From the NCBI RefSeq assembly GCF_002086815.1, contig NZ_MVID01000039.1, positions 1-45,703 of the forward strand: a stretch of 45,703 bases of DNA, written 5' to 3'. Shown piece by piece: positions 25,062 through 33,024 of this stretch. The notes below the pieces were generated by a model, which was not told the origin of the DNA, searched no databases, and saw nothing but the letters and a program-made list of their open reading frames with translations. The position numbers and the translations under genes are program-made. Source of the stretch: Mycolicibacterium parafortuitum. GTDB lineage: Bacteria > Actinomycetota > Actinomycetes > Mycobacteriales > Mycobacteriaceae. How positions within the stretch are numbered: position 1 is the stretch's first letter; every line of letters begins with the position of its first letter.

Positions 25062-27261
25062 GCCGCAGCCCGGATAGGGAAGGCGGTAACGGATCGCGGT
25101 GCAGCACGCCGAGGCGCTGTGTCGCGCGGGTCAGGGCGACGTACAGGTCGGCCGCCCCGCGCGACCCCTCGGCGAGGATGCGTTCCGGATACACCACCAG
25201 CACGGCGTCGAACTCCAGCCCCTTGGTCTCGGTCGGCGCCACCGCGCCGGGCACCCCCGGGGGTCCGATGACGACGTGCGTGCCGTCGCGCGTCTGCTCC
25301 TCGCGCACGAAATCGTCGATCGCCGAGGCCAGTTCGTCGTCGCCGACCTGCCGTGCCCACGGCGGAACACCCGTGGAGCGCACCGATTCCGGTGGGGCGA
25401 CGGCCGGCGCGAACTCGGCGAGCACCGCGGCCGCGACGTCCATGATCTCGGCCGGGGTGCGGTAGTTCACCGTCAGCGTCCGGTATACCCACCGGCCGGG
25501 CACATAGGGTTCGAGCACCGGGTCCCATGACGTCGCCCCGGCGGGGGAGCGTCGTTGTGAGAGATCTCCGACCATGGTGAACGACCGGCTCGGGCACCGC
25601 CGCATCAGCACCCGCCAGTCCATCTCCGAGAGCTCCTGCGCCTCGTCGACCACCACGTGCCCGTAGGTCCAATCCCGGTCCGCGGCAGCGCGTTCGGCGA
25701 GTTCGCGGTTGTCGCGCTCCAGGAAGCGTTCCGCGAGGTCCTCGGCGGCGATGACGTCCTGGGCCATCAGCTGGTCCTCGTCGTCCATGATGTCCTCGCG
25801 CCCGATCATCAGGTCGAGAACGCCTGCGGCATAGGCCGCTTCCTCGCGGCGCTGCTGTTCTGCGGCCTCCTCGCCGGTCCGGTCCCGGCCCAGTAGGTCG
25901 ACGAGTTCGTCGAGCAGCGGGATGTCCGACAGGGTCCAGGCGGCGCCGTCCTCGCGATACAGCGCCGGGTCCGCGCCTGCGGCCTTCAGTCGCTCGTGTG
26001 ACGAATACAATTCGGCGAGAAGTGTTTCCGGTGTCAACGCCGGCCACAGCCGATCCAAAGCGGCCTTGAACGCGGCATTGTCCTCGAGCTCGTCGATCAG
26101 GTCCGCGCGCAGATGTTCCCACGCCGCGCGGTCCTGCCGGGTGAGCCAGCCGCGGCCGATCTTGGCGACCGCCCGTTCGGTCAGGGCCCAGGTCAGCACG
26201 TCGACAAAGGTGGTGCGCGCGTCGTTGTGGGGTTGCTCGGTGGCACGGGCCTCCTGCACCGCCCACTCCGCGATGTCGGCGGTGACCGCGATCGACACGT
26301 CGGACAGGTCGATCGGCAGCGGCTCGTCCGGCACGCACTGCCGGTCGGCGACGGCCGCGGCGAGCACGTCGAGGATGGCCAGCGAGCCTTTCGCCCGCGC
26401 CGCGTCGGGGTCGTCCTCGGCGCTGACGTGCAGGCCGGGTACCAGGTCGCCGGTCGTCATGAACACCACATTGGTCTCACCGAGCGACGGCAGCACCCGG
26501 CCGATGTGGCGCAGGAACGCGGTGTTGGGTCCGACGACGAGGACGCCGTGGCTCTCCATCCGCTTGCGCTGGGTATAGAGCAGATACGCGACGCGGTGCA
26601 ATGCGACGACGGTCTTGCCGGTGCCCGGCCCGCCCTCGATGACGAGCACACCGGGGTGGTCGAGACGGATGATCGCGTCCTGCTCGGCCTGGATCGTGGC
26701 CACGATGTCGCGCATCCCGTCGCCGCGCGGGGCGTTGACCGCGGCGAGCAGGGCCACGTCGGAACCGTCCGGCTGGGCGCCGGCGTCGCCGTCGAGCGGG
26801 CGGCCGAACACCTCGTCGGTGAAGTCGAGCAGCCGGCGGCCGAGGCTGTGGAACTGCCGGCGCCGACGCATGCCCTCGGGGTGGGCGCCGGTGGCGACGT
26901 AGAACGCCCGGGCCGCCGGCGCCCGCCAGTCCAGCAGCAGCGATTCGTGCTCGTTCGCGCTGTCGAGCAACCCGATGCGGCCGATGTAGAGGCGCTCACC
27001 GTCGACGGTGTCCAGCCGACCGAAGCACAGCCCGGCATCGGCGACGTTGAGCCGGTCCATCTGGGCCGCGGTGGCGCGCACCTCGGCATCGCGGGCCAGC
27101 AGGGTCGCGCCGTTCTGGGTGTCGACGTCCCCGCGCAGGGCCTCGCTGTACCGCTTCTTGACCCGGGCCCGCTCTGCATCCAGCCGGGCGTAGAGCCCGT
27201 CGACGTACTCGCGTTCGGACTGCAGCTCGGCCTGGTAGGAAGTCGGGTTCTGAGTTGACAT
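25054..27261 (-). CDS. helD: HelD/HelR-family RNA polymerase-displacing motor (UvrD-like ATPase)
   Basis: A 735-residue cytoplasmic superfamily 1 motor. Members bind RNA polymerase and remove it from nucleic acid; the actinobacterial HelR type displaces rifamycin-stalled polymerase. ATG 27261 follows AAGGGG. Order: N-terminal coiled coil (about 5-70, ELQSEREYVDGLYARLDAERARVKK), then IGRIGLLD and LLLDWRAPAARAFYVAT typical of HelD. Walker A is GGPGTGKT (210-217), Walker B is VVDEAQEL, then TKGLEFDAVLVV and YVALTRATQRLGVLH. A CTTGCGGCAAG palindrome matching the rifamycin-associated element lies upstream. It is divergent from the radical SAM gene. Confidence 0.9.
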   Translation of the reverse strand: MSTQNPTSYQAELQSEREYVDGLYARLDAERARVKKRYSEALRGDVDTQNGATLLARDAEVRATAAQMDRLNVADAGLCFGRLDTVDGERLYIGRIGLLDSANEHESLLLDWRAPAARAFYVATGAHPEGMRRRRQFHSLGRRLLDFTDEVFGRPLDGDAGAQPDGSDVALLAAVNAPRGDGMRDIVATIQAEQDAIIRLDHPGVLVIEGGPGTGKTVVALHRVAYLLYTQRKRMESHGVLVVGPNTAFLRHIGRVLPSLGETNVVFMTTGDLVPGLHVSAEDDPDAARAKGSLAILDVLAAAVADRQCVPDEPLPIDLSDVSIAVTADIAEWAVQEARATEQPHNDARTTFVDVLTWALTERAVAKIGRGWLTRQDRAAWEHLRADLIDELEDNAAFKAALDRLWPALTPETLLAELYSSHERLKAAGADPALYREDGAAWTLSDIPLLDELVDLLGRDRTGEEAAEQQRREEAAYAAGVLDLMIGREDIMDDEDQLMAQDVIAAEDLAERFLERDNRELAERAAADRDWTYGHVVVDEAQELSEMDWRVLMRRCPSRSFTMVGDLSQRRSPAGATSWDPVLEPYVPGRWVYRTLTVNYRTPAEIMDVAAAVLAEFAPAVAPPESVRSTGVPPWARQVGDDELASAIDDFVREEQTRDGTHVVIGPPGVPGAVAPTETKGLEFDAVLVVYPERILAEGSRGAADLYVALTRATQRLGVLHRDPLPPSLSGLRRV

Positions 27262-27309
27262 GTGCCCCTTACGGTTTTGCGCTGAGGGTGAGATTCTGCG
27301 CCATGACCC

Positions 27310-27328
27310 CGGCCTTGCCGCAAGTCCC
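27310..27328 (-). promoter_or_regulatory. Rifamycin-associated element (RAE) upstream of helD
   Basis: On the minus strand this reads GGGACTTGCGGCAAGGCCG, with the perfect core CTTGC-G-GCAAG (27314-27324). The RAE, as I recall it, is a 19-bp palindrome of form GGGGCTTGCGGCAAGGCCC found before actinobacterial rifamycin-inactivation and helR genes. It is about 50 bases before the helD start codon and contains a possible -35 (TTGCGG), with CAGAAT downstream as a possible -10. Confidence 0.75.
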
Positions 27329-27363
27329 GGTCCCGGCGGTACGGTGGAGGGTGAAGCGGATAC

Positions 27364-27369
27364 TTGACA
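27364..27369 (+). promoter_or_regulatory. Probable -35 element of the radical SAM gene
   Basis: TTGACA, a consensus SigA -35 hexamer, lies six bases before the LexA box and 28 bases before the ATG at 27398. This leaves room only for a very short or absent leader; no clear -10 hexamer stands out. Confidence 0.5.
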
Positions 27370-27374
27370 CTCGA

Positions 27375-27390
27375 TCGAACGTATGTTCGC
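27375..27390. promoter_or_regulatory. LexA (SOS) box
   Basis: TCGAAC-GTAT-GTTCGC matches the mycobacterial LexA consensus TCGAAC-N4-GTTCGA at 11 of 12 defined positions. It overlaps the region just downstream of TTGACA, so LexA would block the radical SAM promoter and possibly affect the divergent helD. Confidence 0.85.
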
Positions 27391-27397
27391 ATAGCGT

Positions 27398-28414
27398 ATG
27401 CGCTGGGCAGGTCAAGGCATCGCGGTCGACGACGGTGCGTTGCCGGGCCTGCAGCGTGTCGGACTGGTGCGCAGTGTGCGTACCCCGCAATTCGACGGAA
27501 TCACCTTTCACGAGGTGTTGTGCAAGACGGCGCTGAACAAGATCCCGGTGGCCTCCATGCTGCCGTTCCGGTTCACCGTCAACGGCTACCGCGGGTGTTC
27601 GCACGCGTGCCGGTACTGTTTCGCCCGGCCCACCCACGAGTACCTGGAGTTCGACAGCGGTCGCGACTTCGACACCCAGGTGGTGGTCAAGACCAACGTC
27701 GCCGAGGTGTTGCGCCGTGAACTGCGCCGTCCGTCCTGGGCGCGCGAGACCGTCGCTCTGGGCACCAACACCGATCCGTACCAGCGGGCCGAGGGGCGGT
27801 ATGCGCTGATGCCGGGCATCATCGGCGCCCTGACCGATTTCGGCACTCCGTTCTCGATCCTGACCAAGGGCACCCTGCTACGCCGGGACCTGCCGCAGTT
27901 GCGAGATGCCGCGCGCCGGGTCGACGTCAGCGTCGCGGTGTCGCTGGCCGTCGGGGATCCGACACTGCACAGCCGCGTGGAACCCGGCACCCCGACCCCG
28001 GAGGCGCGGCTTCAGCTGATCTCGGCGATTCGCGAGGCGGGCCTGCGATGCCATGTGATGGTGGCCCCGGTGCTGCCGGGGCTGACCGATTCGGCCGATC
28101 ATCTCGATGACCTGCTGGGTCGCATCGCGGCGGCCGGAGCGACCAGCGCCACGGTGTTCGGCCTTCATCTGCGGGGCAGTACCCGCGGCTGGTTCATGGA
28201 CTGGCTGGCGCGGACCTATCCGGATCTGGTCGGTGAGTACCGCCGGCTCTACCGCCGCGGCGCCTACCTGCCCGCCGAGTACCGCGCCGAACTGGCGCGC
28301 ACGGCGGCACCGCTGATGGCCAAGCACGGCCTGGTCGGTGCGCCGCGAATGGGCACCCCCGCCCTGGATGCGGTGCCGGCGGCTGTCGAACCGCTCCAGC
28401 CGACGCTGTTCTGA
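27398..28414 (+). CDS. Radical SAM protein (Rv2578c-type, SplB-related), SOS-controlled
   Basis: A 338-residue cytoplasmic radical SAM enzyme. The iron-sulfur cluster motif C-x3-C-x2-C is C67, C71, C74 in GYRGCSHACRYCFARPTHEY. Later parts (VALGTNTDPYQRAEGRY, FSILTKGTLLRRDL, SVAVSLAVGD, VMVAPVLPGLTDS) match the spore-photoproduct-lyase-like group often annotated Rv2578c/COG1533. The reaction is not known; DNA repair or nucleotide modification is suggested by the LexA box directly upstream. The MRWAGQ start is conserved as far as I recall and has no Shine-Dalgarno, so a leaderless mRNA is likely. It ends 6 bases before the convergent MarR gene. Confidence 0.9.
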   Translation: MRWAGQGIAVDDGALPGLQRVGLVRSVRTPQFDGITFHEVLCKTALNKIPVASMLPFRFTVNGYRGCSHACRYCFARPTHEYLEFDSGRDFDTQVVVKTNVAEVLRRELRRPSWARETVALGTNTDPYQRAEGRYALMPGIIGALTDFGTPFSILTKGTLLRRDLPQLRDAARRVDVSVAVSLAVGDPTLHSRVEPGTPTPEARLQLISAIREAGLRCHVMVAPVLPGLTDSADHLDDLLGRIAAAGATSATVFGLHLRGSTRGWFMDWLARTYPDLVGEYRRLYRRGAYLPAEYRAELARTAAPLMAKHGLVGAPRMGTPALDAVPAAVEPLQPTLF

Positions 28415-28420
28415 GGCCGG

Positions 28421-28891
28421 CTAGAGCCGCCAGGTCTGGGATCCGAGCGCGGCTGCCAATGCTCGCAGGGCGGGAAGGGCGCCGGTCAATGCCTCGGCGT
28501 GCTCGGCGGGGATCGCCCCGAGGGCGGCCGACACCGTCGCCGCGATCGTCTCCTCGATCCGGTCGCGGTTGCGCAGCGCCTTGCGGGTGGGGGAGAGCAG
28601 GCTGACCCGCCGGTCGTGGGGATGGGGATGTTTCTCGACGAGTCCGCGCTCCAGCAGATTGCGCACCGCGGCACTGACGTTGCTCGGCTGCATCGACAGC
28701 GTCTGGGCCACTTCGGACATCGGTCGGTCGGGGTGATCCATCACCGTGCGCAACACCGCGAGTTCGGAGGCGGGCAGCGGATCGACGCCGGCCTGGGCGG
28801 GGCCGAAACGGGCGATGCGCCAGGACACGTCGTGCAGTGCCAGCGCGAGCTCGCGGAGCTGCTCGGCACCGGGCGGAGGATCGTCGGCCAT
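28421..28891 (-). CDS. MarR-family transcriptional regulator
   Basis: A 156-residue dimeric winged-helix regulator. The core is LPASELAVLRTVMDHPDRPMSEVAQTLSM, then the recognition helix QPSNVSAAVRNLLERGLV and the wing EKHPHPHDRRVSLLSPT, a textbook MarR pattern with the DxRxxxxxLT-like wing. It is divergent from a Bcr/CflA-type efflux gene, the usual MarR arrangement, and long AT-rich inverted repeats occupy the shared promoter. It probably represses itself and the pump until a toxic ligand binds. Confidence 0.9.
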   Translation of the reverse strand: MADDPPPGAEQLRELALALHDVSWRIARFGPAQAGVDPLPASELAVLRTVMDHPDRPMSEVAQTLSMQPSNVSAAVRNLLERGLVEKHPHPHDRRVSLLSPTRKALRNRDRIEETIAATVSAALGAIPAEHAEALTGALPALRALAAALGSQTWRL

Positions 28892-28904
28892 CTCACACTC
28901 CAGA

Positions 28905-28936
28905 AGTTATGTCGTTATATGTATCATAAGATAACT
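28905..28936. promoter_or_regulatory. Candidate MarR operator in the MarR/efflux intergenic region
   Basis: AGTTAT (28905-28910) and ATAACT (28931-28936) form an inverted repeat 32 bases across, and TTATG (28907-28911) with CATAA (28925-28929) nests inside. The block is very AT-rich compared with its surroundings and lies between the two divergent starts. Confidence 0.6.
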
Positions 28937-28965
28937 ATTTGTCTTCCCGATACCACGAGGTTGTC

Positions 28966-30231
28966 TTGTTCTTGCGCACGCCTGCTCCGGCGACCACGCC
29001 ACCGACGATCCCGCTCGTCCTGATTCTCGCCCTGCTGACCGCGGTGACCCCGTTCTCCGTCGACATGTACATGTCGGCGTTTCCGGCGATCGCCGAGGAA
29101 TTCGGCACCTCGGCCTCGGTGGTTCAGCTCACCCTGACGTCCTTTCTGATCGGGCTCGCCAGCGGACAGCTGTTCATCGGTCAGCTGTCGGACCGGCTGG
29201 GCCGGCGCACGCCACTGCTGGTCGGCATCGTGATCTGCCTCGCGGCCAGCCTGCTGTGCGCGATCAGCCCGTCGATCGAGATTCTCATCGCTCTGCGCTT
29301 CGTGCAGGGCTTCGCGGGCGCGGCGGGAGTGGTGATCGCCCGCGCGATCATCGCCGACCGCACCCAGGGTGCCCGCGCCGCGCAGTTGTTCTCGGTGATG
29401 ATGGTGATCGGCGTGCTGGCTCCAATCATCGCGCCGGTGCTGGGCGGGCAGGTGGTGGCCACGCTCGGCTGGCGGGCGGTGTTCGTCGCGCTGGCGATGC
29501 TCAACGTGTTGATGCTGCTCGGCGCGTACTTCATGGCGGGTGAATCGCTGCCCGCCCACCGCCGCCGGCCGGCGGGGCTGAAAGCGTTTGGGCGCAGCGC
29601 GGTCTCGGTGCTCGGCAACCGCAGGTTCATGGGATACACGCTGACACTGGGCTGTGCGTCGGGTGCGATGTTCTCCTATATCTCGGCGTCGCCGTTCGTG
29701 TTGCAGAACATTCTCGGCATGTCGCCGCGGGCGTACTCGCTGACCTTCGGCGCATGCGCGCTGGCGGTGGCGGCGTCCGGGGTGATCAACGCGCGATTGG
29801 TGCGCACCGTGGCGCCCCGGGCTCTGTTGACCGGCGGAATCTGCGCGATGTTGGTCATCACGGCCCTGCAGTTGTTCAACGTCACCGTCGGCGGTGTGAC
29901 ACCGTGGGCGACCATCGCGCTGATGGCGTGCTTCATGGGAACCCTCGGGTTCATCTACGCCAACGCGACCACGCTGGCGATCGGTGAGGCTCGCGACACC
30001 GCGGGCACCGGGTCCGCGGTGCTGGGCTTCCTGCAGTACGCCACCGGTGCGGCCGCGTCGCCGCTGGTGGGCCTGGCGGGTTCGCACAGTGCCGTCCCGA
30101 TGGGCGTGATGATGTTCGTCGGTGCCGTGCTGGCCGCTGCCGCACTGTTCGGACTGGCCCGCGGCGCGGCGAAAGCCGACGACCCCCAGGTGCTCAGTCC
30201 TGTACCAGTAGGTGGCACCACGAGTCGGTGA
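28966..30231 (+). CDS. Bcr/CflA-type MFS multidrug efflux transporter
   Basis: A 12-helix proton-coupled drug exporter. With TTG 28966 the protein has 421 residues; CGAGG lies five bases upstream, while the longer frame from TTG 28939 lacks a ribosome site. TTG 28972 is another option. Family marks: AVTPFSVDMYMSAFPAIAEEF at the first helix, SFLIGLASGQLFIGQLSDRLGRRTPLL (motif A) and RFVQGFAGAAGVVIARAIIADRT (motif C region). It is driven from the MarR-controlled divergent promoter. Its 3' end overlaps the convergent TetR gene by 38 bases. Confidence 0.9.
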   Translation: MFLRTPAPATTPPTIPLVLILALLTAVTPFSVDMYMSAFPAIAEEFGTSASVVQLTLTSFLIGLASGQLFIGQLSDRLGRRTPLLVGIVICLAASLLCAISPSIEILIALRFVQGFAGAAGVVIARAIIADRTQGARAAQLFSVMMVIGVLAPIIAPVLGGQVVATLGWRAVFVALAMLNVLMLLGAYFMAGESLPAHRRRPAGLKAFGRSAVSVLGNRRFMGYTLTLGCASGAMFSYISASPFVLQNILGMSPRAYSLTFGACALAVAASGVINARLVRTVAPRALLTGGICAMLVITALQLFNVTVGGVTPWATIALMACFMGTLGFIYANATTLAIGEARDTAGTGSAVLGFLQYATGAAASPLVGLAGSHSAVPMGVMMFVGAVLAAAALFGLARGAAKADDPQVLSPVPVGGTTSR

Positions 30232-30784
30232 GCGTGGTCAGCAGGACCTGGCGGTCGACTTCCCAGCCCCTGCTGAAGAACCGCCGCGAGACGAACTCGA
30301 ACTGCCCGAACGCCAAAGCGCTTCGGGCCCAACGGGTTTGTTCGTCGAAGCGATGTGCCTCGTCCAGCCCGGAGCGGATCGCGGCGATCGTTCCGTCGAA
30401 CCACGACGCGATGGTCGCCGCGACCTCCGGTTCACTCGCCTCAGCCTGGTGTGCCGCCAGCAGGTAGGGCCCCACCGTCGACCATTGATCGAACTTGTGG
30501 CCGAGCCAGTCCCGTACGAGTTCCGGGTCACCGGACTTCACCACGGCCGCCAGGGATGGGTCGTCTTCGGCGGTCAGGATCGCGTCGGCCTCGGCGAGAA
30601 GTTCTTTGATCAGCGCCGCCTTCGAGGCGAAGTGCAGGTAGAAGGTCGTGCGTGTGGTGCCCGCGGCTGCCGCGATGTCATCGATGGTCGTTGAGGCGTA
30701 ACCCTTTTCGCCGATCAGGGCGAGGCCGGTGTCGAGTAGCAGGCGACGGGTTTGTTGCTTCTGCGCCTCTCGCAGGGTGGCCAT
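30194..30784 (-). CDS. TetR-family regulator divergent from the hydantoinase-type genes
   Basis: A 196-residue regulator starting at ATG 30784. The helix-turn-helix is near residues 25-50 (ASTTIDDIAAAAGTTRTTFYLHFASKAALI), typical of TetR, followed by an all-helical ligand domain. It is divergent from hyuA with 105 bases between, which contain two interleaved inverted repeats, so it most likely controls hyuAB. It could also affect the convergent pump only through antisense overlap (38 bases). Confidence 0.88.
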   Translation of the reverse strand: MATLREAQKQQTRRLLLDTGLALIGEKGYASTTIDDIAAAAGTTRTTFYLHFASKAALIKELLAEADAILTAEDDPSLAAVVKSGDPELVRDWLGHKFDQWSTVGPYLLAAHQAEASEPEVAATIASWFDGTIAAIRSGLDEAHRFDEQTRWARSALAFGQFEFVSRRFFSRGWEVDRQVLLTTLTDSWCHLLVQD

Positions 30785-30791
30785 GTGACTG

Positions 30792-30836
30792 ACTTTACAC
30801 TGGGGAAACTCGCGCAACAGCATGTAAAGTGAGTTT
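30792..30836. promoter_or_regulatory. Interleaved inverted repeats, candidate TetR operator upstream of hyuA
   Basis: ACTTTAC (30792-30798) pairs with GTAAAGT (30824-30830), and AAACTC (30806-30811) pairs with GAGTTT (30831-30836). They lie 8 to 52 bases from the TetR start codon and upstream of hyuA at 30890. Confidence 0.5.
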
Positions 30837-30889
30837 ATCGGCCGTACATCTGCGGGCCGGAATCCATCTCAGAACAGGGGTTACTCGCC

Positions 30890-33022
30890 ATGTCGGCGTC
30901 CACTCGTTATTCCGTCGGTATCGACATCGGCGGCACGTTCACCGACGCCGTTCTGCTCGACGACTCGGGAACCGCGCGGCTGCTGAAAACGCCGACCACA
31001 CCCCATGATCCGTCCGAAGGGGTGAACAACGCGCTCGCGCTGGCCGAACAGGAGCTCGGCCTGGCCCCGGGTGCCATCCTGGCCGAGGTCGTCTACTTCG
31101 GGCTCGGTACCACCGTCGCGACCAACGCGCTGATCGAACGCAAAGGCGTGCGCACCGGCATCATCACCACCAAGGGCTTCGGCGACGCGATCCTGATGCA
31201 GCGCGCGCACGGCCACTGGATCGGCCGCGAACTGCACGAGATCATGCACGACTCACAGCGCAGCGTCGCTGAACCCGTCGTGCCCCGGCCGCTGATCCGC
31301 GAGGTCACCGAGCGTGTCGACTATCGCGGTGACATCATCGTCGCCCTCGACGAACAAGACGTCCGCGCGCAGGTGCAGACGCTGCTCGACGACAACGTGC
31401 GCGCGATCGCGGTGTGCCTGCTGTGGTCGTTCCGCAACCCCGCCCACGAACAGCGCGTCGCCGCGATCGTCCGCGAGATGGCCCCCGACGTGTACCTGAC
31501 CATCTCCAGCGAGCTCGCCCCGGTGCTCGGCGAATACGAGCGCACCGCGACCACCGCGCTGAACGCCTACCTCGGACCCGCCGTGCGCGACTACATGACC
31601 AAGCTCGACGCCTCGCTCCGCGAGCGCGGGCTGAAAGGCTCGCTGCGCATCCTCGACTCCGGCGGCGGCGTCATCACCCCGCAGCGCTGCGGCGAGACCG
31701 CGGTGTCGGTGCTGACCTCCGGCCCGGCCGGGGGCGTGCTGGCCAGCGCGCAGCTGGCCCGCCAGATCGGCACCCCGAACGTGCTGACCACCGACATGGG
31801 TGGCACCTCCTTCGACGTCGGCATGATCACCGACTACGAGCCCGTCGTGCAGACCTACCAGGAGGTCAACGGCTACCGGGTGCTCAAGCCCGCCGTGAAG
31901 GTGACCGCGATCGGCGCGGGCGGCGGATCCATCGCCCGGGTGATCGGCGGCCAGCTCGTCGTCGGCCCGACCAGCGCCGGCTCGATGCCCGGCCCGGTCT
32001 GCTACCGCCGCGGCGGCACCGAACCCACCGTCACCGACGCCGACGTGGTGCTCGGCATCATCGACCCCGCCTACTTCCTCGGCGGATCCTTCGAGCTCGA
32101 CCGAGACGGCGCCGAGCGCGCCATGCACGACAAGATCGCTGCGCCGCTGGGCATTTCGGTGCAGGAAGCCGCGGCCGGCATCAAATCCATCGCCGACCAC
32201 CGGATGGCCGACCTGCTGGACACCCTGACCGTCGGACAGGGCCACGACCCCCGCGACTTCGTCGTCTTCGCCTACGGCGGTGCCGGCGGATCGCACTGCC
32301 ACCAGTTCGGCGCCGAACTCGGCGCCCAGTCGATCATCGTGCCCGCCACCGCGACCGTGCACTCCGCGTTCGGCGCCGCGATGAGCGACCTGCACACCTC
32401 GGCCGAGATCTCCGACCCGATGCACTCGACCACCTGGCACGGCACGGTCGACGCGTTCGACCCGGAACGCTTCAACCGGCACTTCGCCGAACTCGAAGCC
32501 GAGGTCGGCAAGGAACTGCTCGAAGGCGGCGCGGCCCCCGAGCGGATCAGCATCGCCCGTTTCGCCGAAGTCCGGTTCCGGATGCAGAACAAAACCCTCA
32601 GCGTCCCAGTGCAACCCGGCCGCGTCGACTCCGACGCGATCGCTCGCTTGCTGACCGCGTTCGAGAGACAGTTCGTCGAGCTCTACGGCAGCGAGGCGCT
32701 GTTCCTGGGCGCCGGCGTCGAGATCGTGTCGCTGCGGGTGCAGGCCAAGGGTGCACTCGACAAGCCGCGCGTCACCCGCGTCGTCAGCGCCGGTGCCGGA
32801 CAGGGTCACATGCCGGCGTCGCGCCCGGTGTACCTCGGCCGCGACCACGGCCTGGTGATGGCCGACGTCGTGCGGGGCACCGAGCTGCGGCCGGGGGACC
32901 GGGTGCGGGGACCGGCGGTCATCGAGCACCCCGGCACCACCATCTTCGTCGGACTCGGCCAGAGCGCGGTCATCGACGACCTGGAGAACACCGTCATCAA
33001 CAACGACCCGAAGGGCAACTGA
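30890..33022 (+). CDS. hyuA: Hydantoinase A / acetone carboxylase beta-type subunit
   Basis: A 710-residue ATP-dependent subunit of the HyuA/acetone carboxylase beta family. These enzymes phosphorylate a carbonyl or amide oxygen to drive ring opening or carboxylation. The N-terminal ASKHA-type phosphate loop is GIDIGGTFTDAVL (about residues 9-21). The second phosphate motif is DMGGTSFDVG (about 301-310). SGPAGGVLASAQ and KVTAIGAGGGSIARV are family hallmarks, and the C-terminal part has the FYGGAGG-like FAYGGAGGSHCHQFG. The ATG at 30890 is followed two bases after its stop by the B subunit. The substrate (5-oxoproline, hydantoin, ketone) cannot be told from sequence. Confidence 0.88.
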   Translation: MSASTRYSVGIDIGGTFTDAVLLDDSGTARLLKTPTTPHDPSEGVNNALALAEQELGLAPGAILAEVVYFGLGTTVATNALIERKGVRTGIITTKGFGDAILMQRAHGHWIGRELHEIMHDSQRSVAEPVVPRPLIREVTERVDYRGDIIVALDEQDVRAQVQTLLDDNVRAIAVCLLWSFRNPAHEQRVAAIVREMAPDVYLTISSELAPVLGEYERTATTALNAYLGPAVRDYMTKLDASLRERGLKGSLRILDSGGGVITPQRCGETAVSVLTSGPAGGVLASAQLARQIGTPNVLTTDMGGTSFDVGMITDYEPVVQTYQEVNGYRVLKPAVKVTAIGAGGGSIARVIGGQLVVGPTSAGSMPGPVCYRRGGTEPTVTDADVVLGIIDPAYFLGGSFELDRDGAERAMHDKIAAPLGISVQEAAAGIKSIADHRMADLLDTLTVGQGHDPRDFVVFAYGGAGGSHCHQFGAELGAQSIIVPATATVHSAFGAAMSDLHTSAEISDPMHSTTWHGTVDAFDPERFNRHFAELEAEVGKELLEGGAAPERISIARFAEVRFRMQNKTLSVPVQPGRVDSDAIARLLTAFERQFVELYGSEALFLGAGVEIVSLRVQAKGALDKPRVTRVVSAGAGQGHMPASRPVYLGRDHGLVMADVVRGTELRPGDRVRGPAVIEHPGTTIFVGLGQSAVIDDLENTVINNDPKGN

Positions 33023-33024
33023 CC

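Noticed and set aside
27262..27397. helD start further upstream
   Set aside because: ATG 27261 has AAGGGG directly before it and the RAE lies just upstream, so a longer protein would place the element inside the coding region.
31414..33024. Extension of hyuB upstream into a 1267-residue protein
   Set aside because: The upstream part is a shifted frame of hyuA; ATG 33025 has a ribosome site and begins the conserved HyuB sequence.
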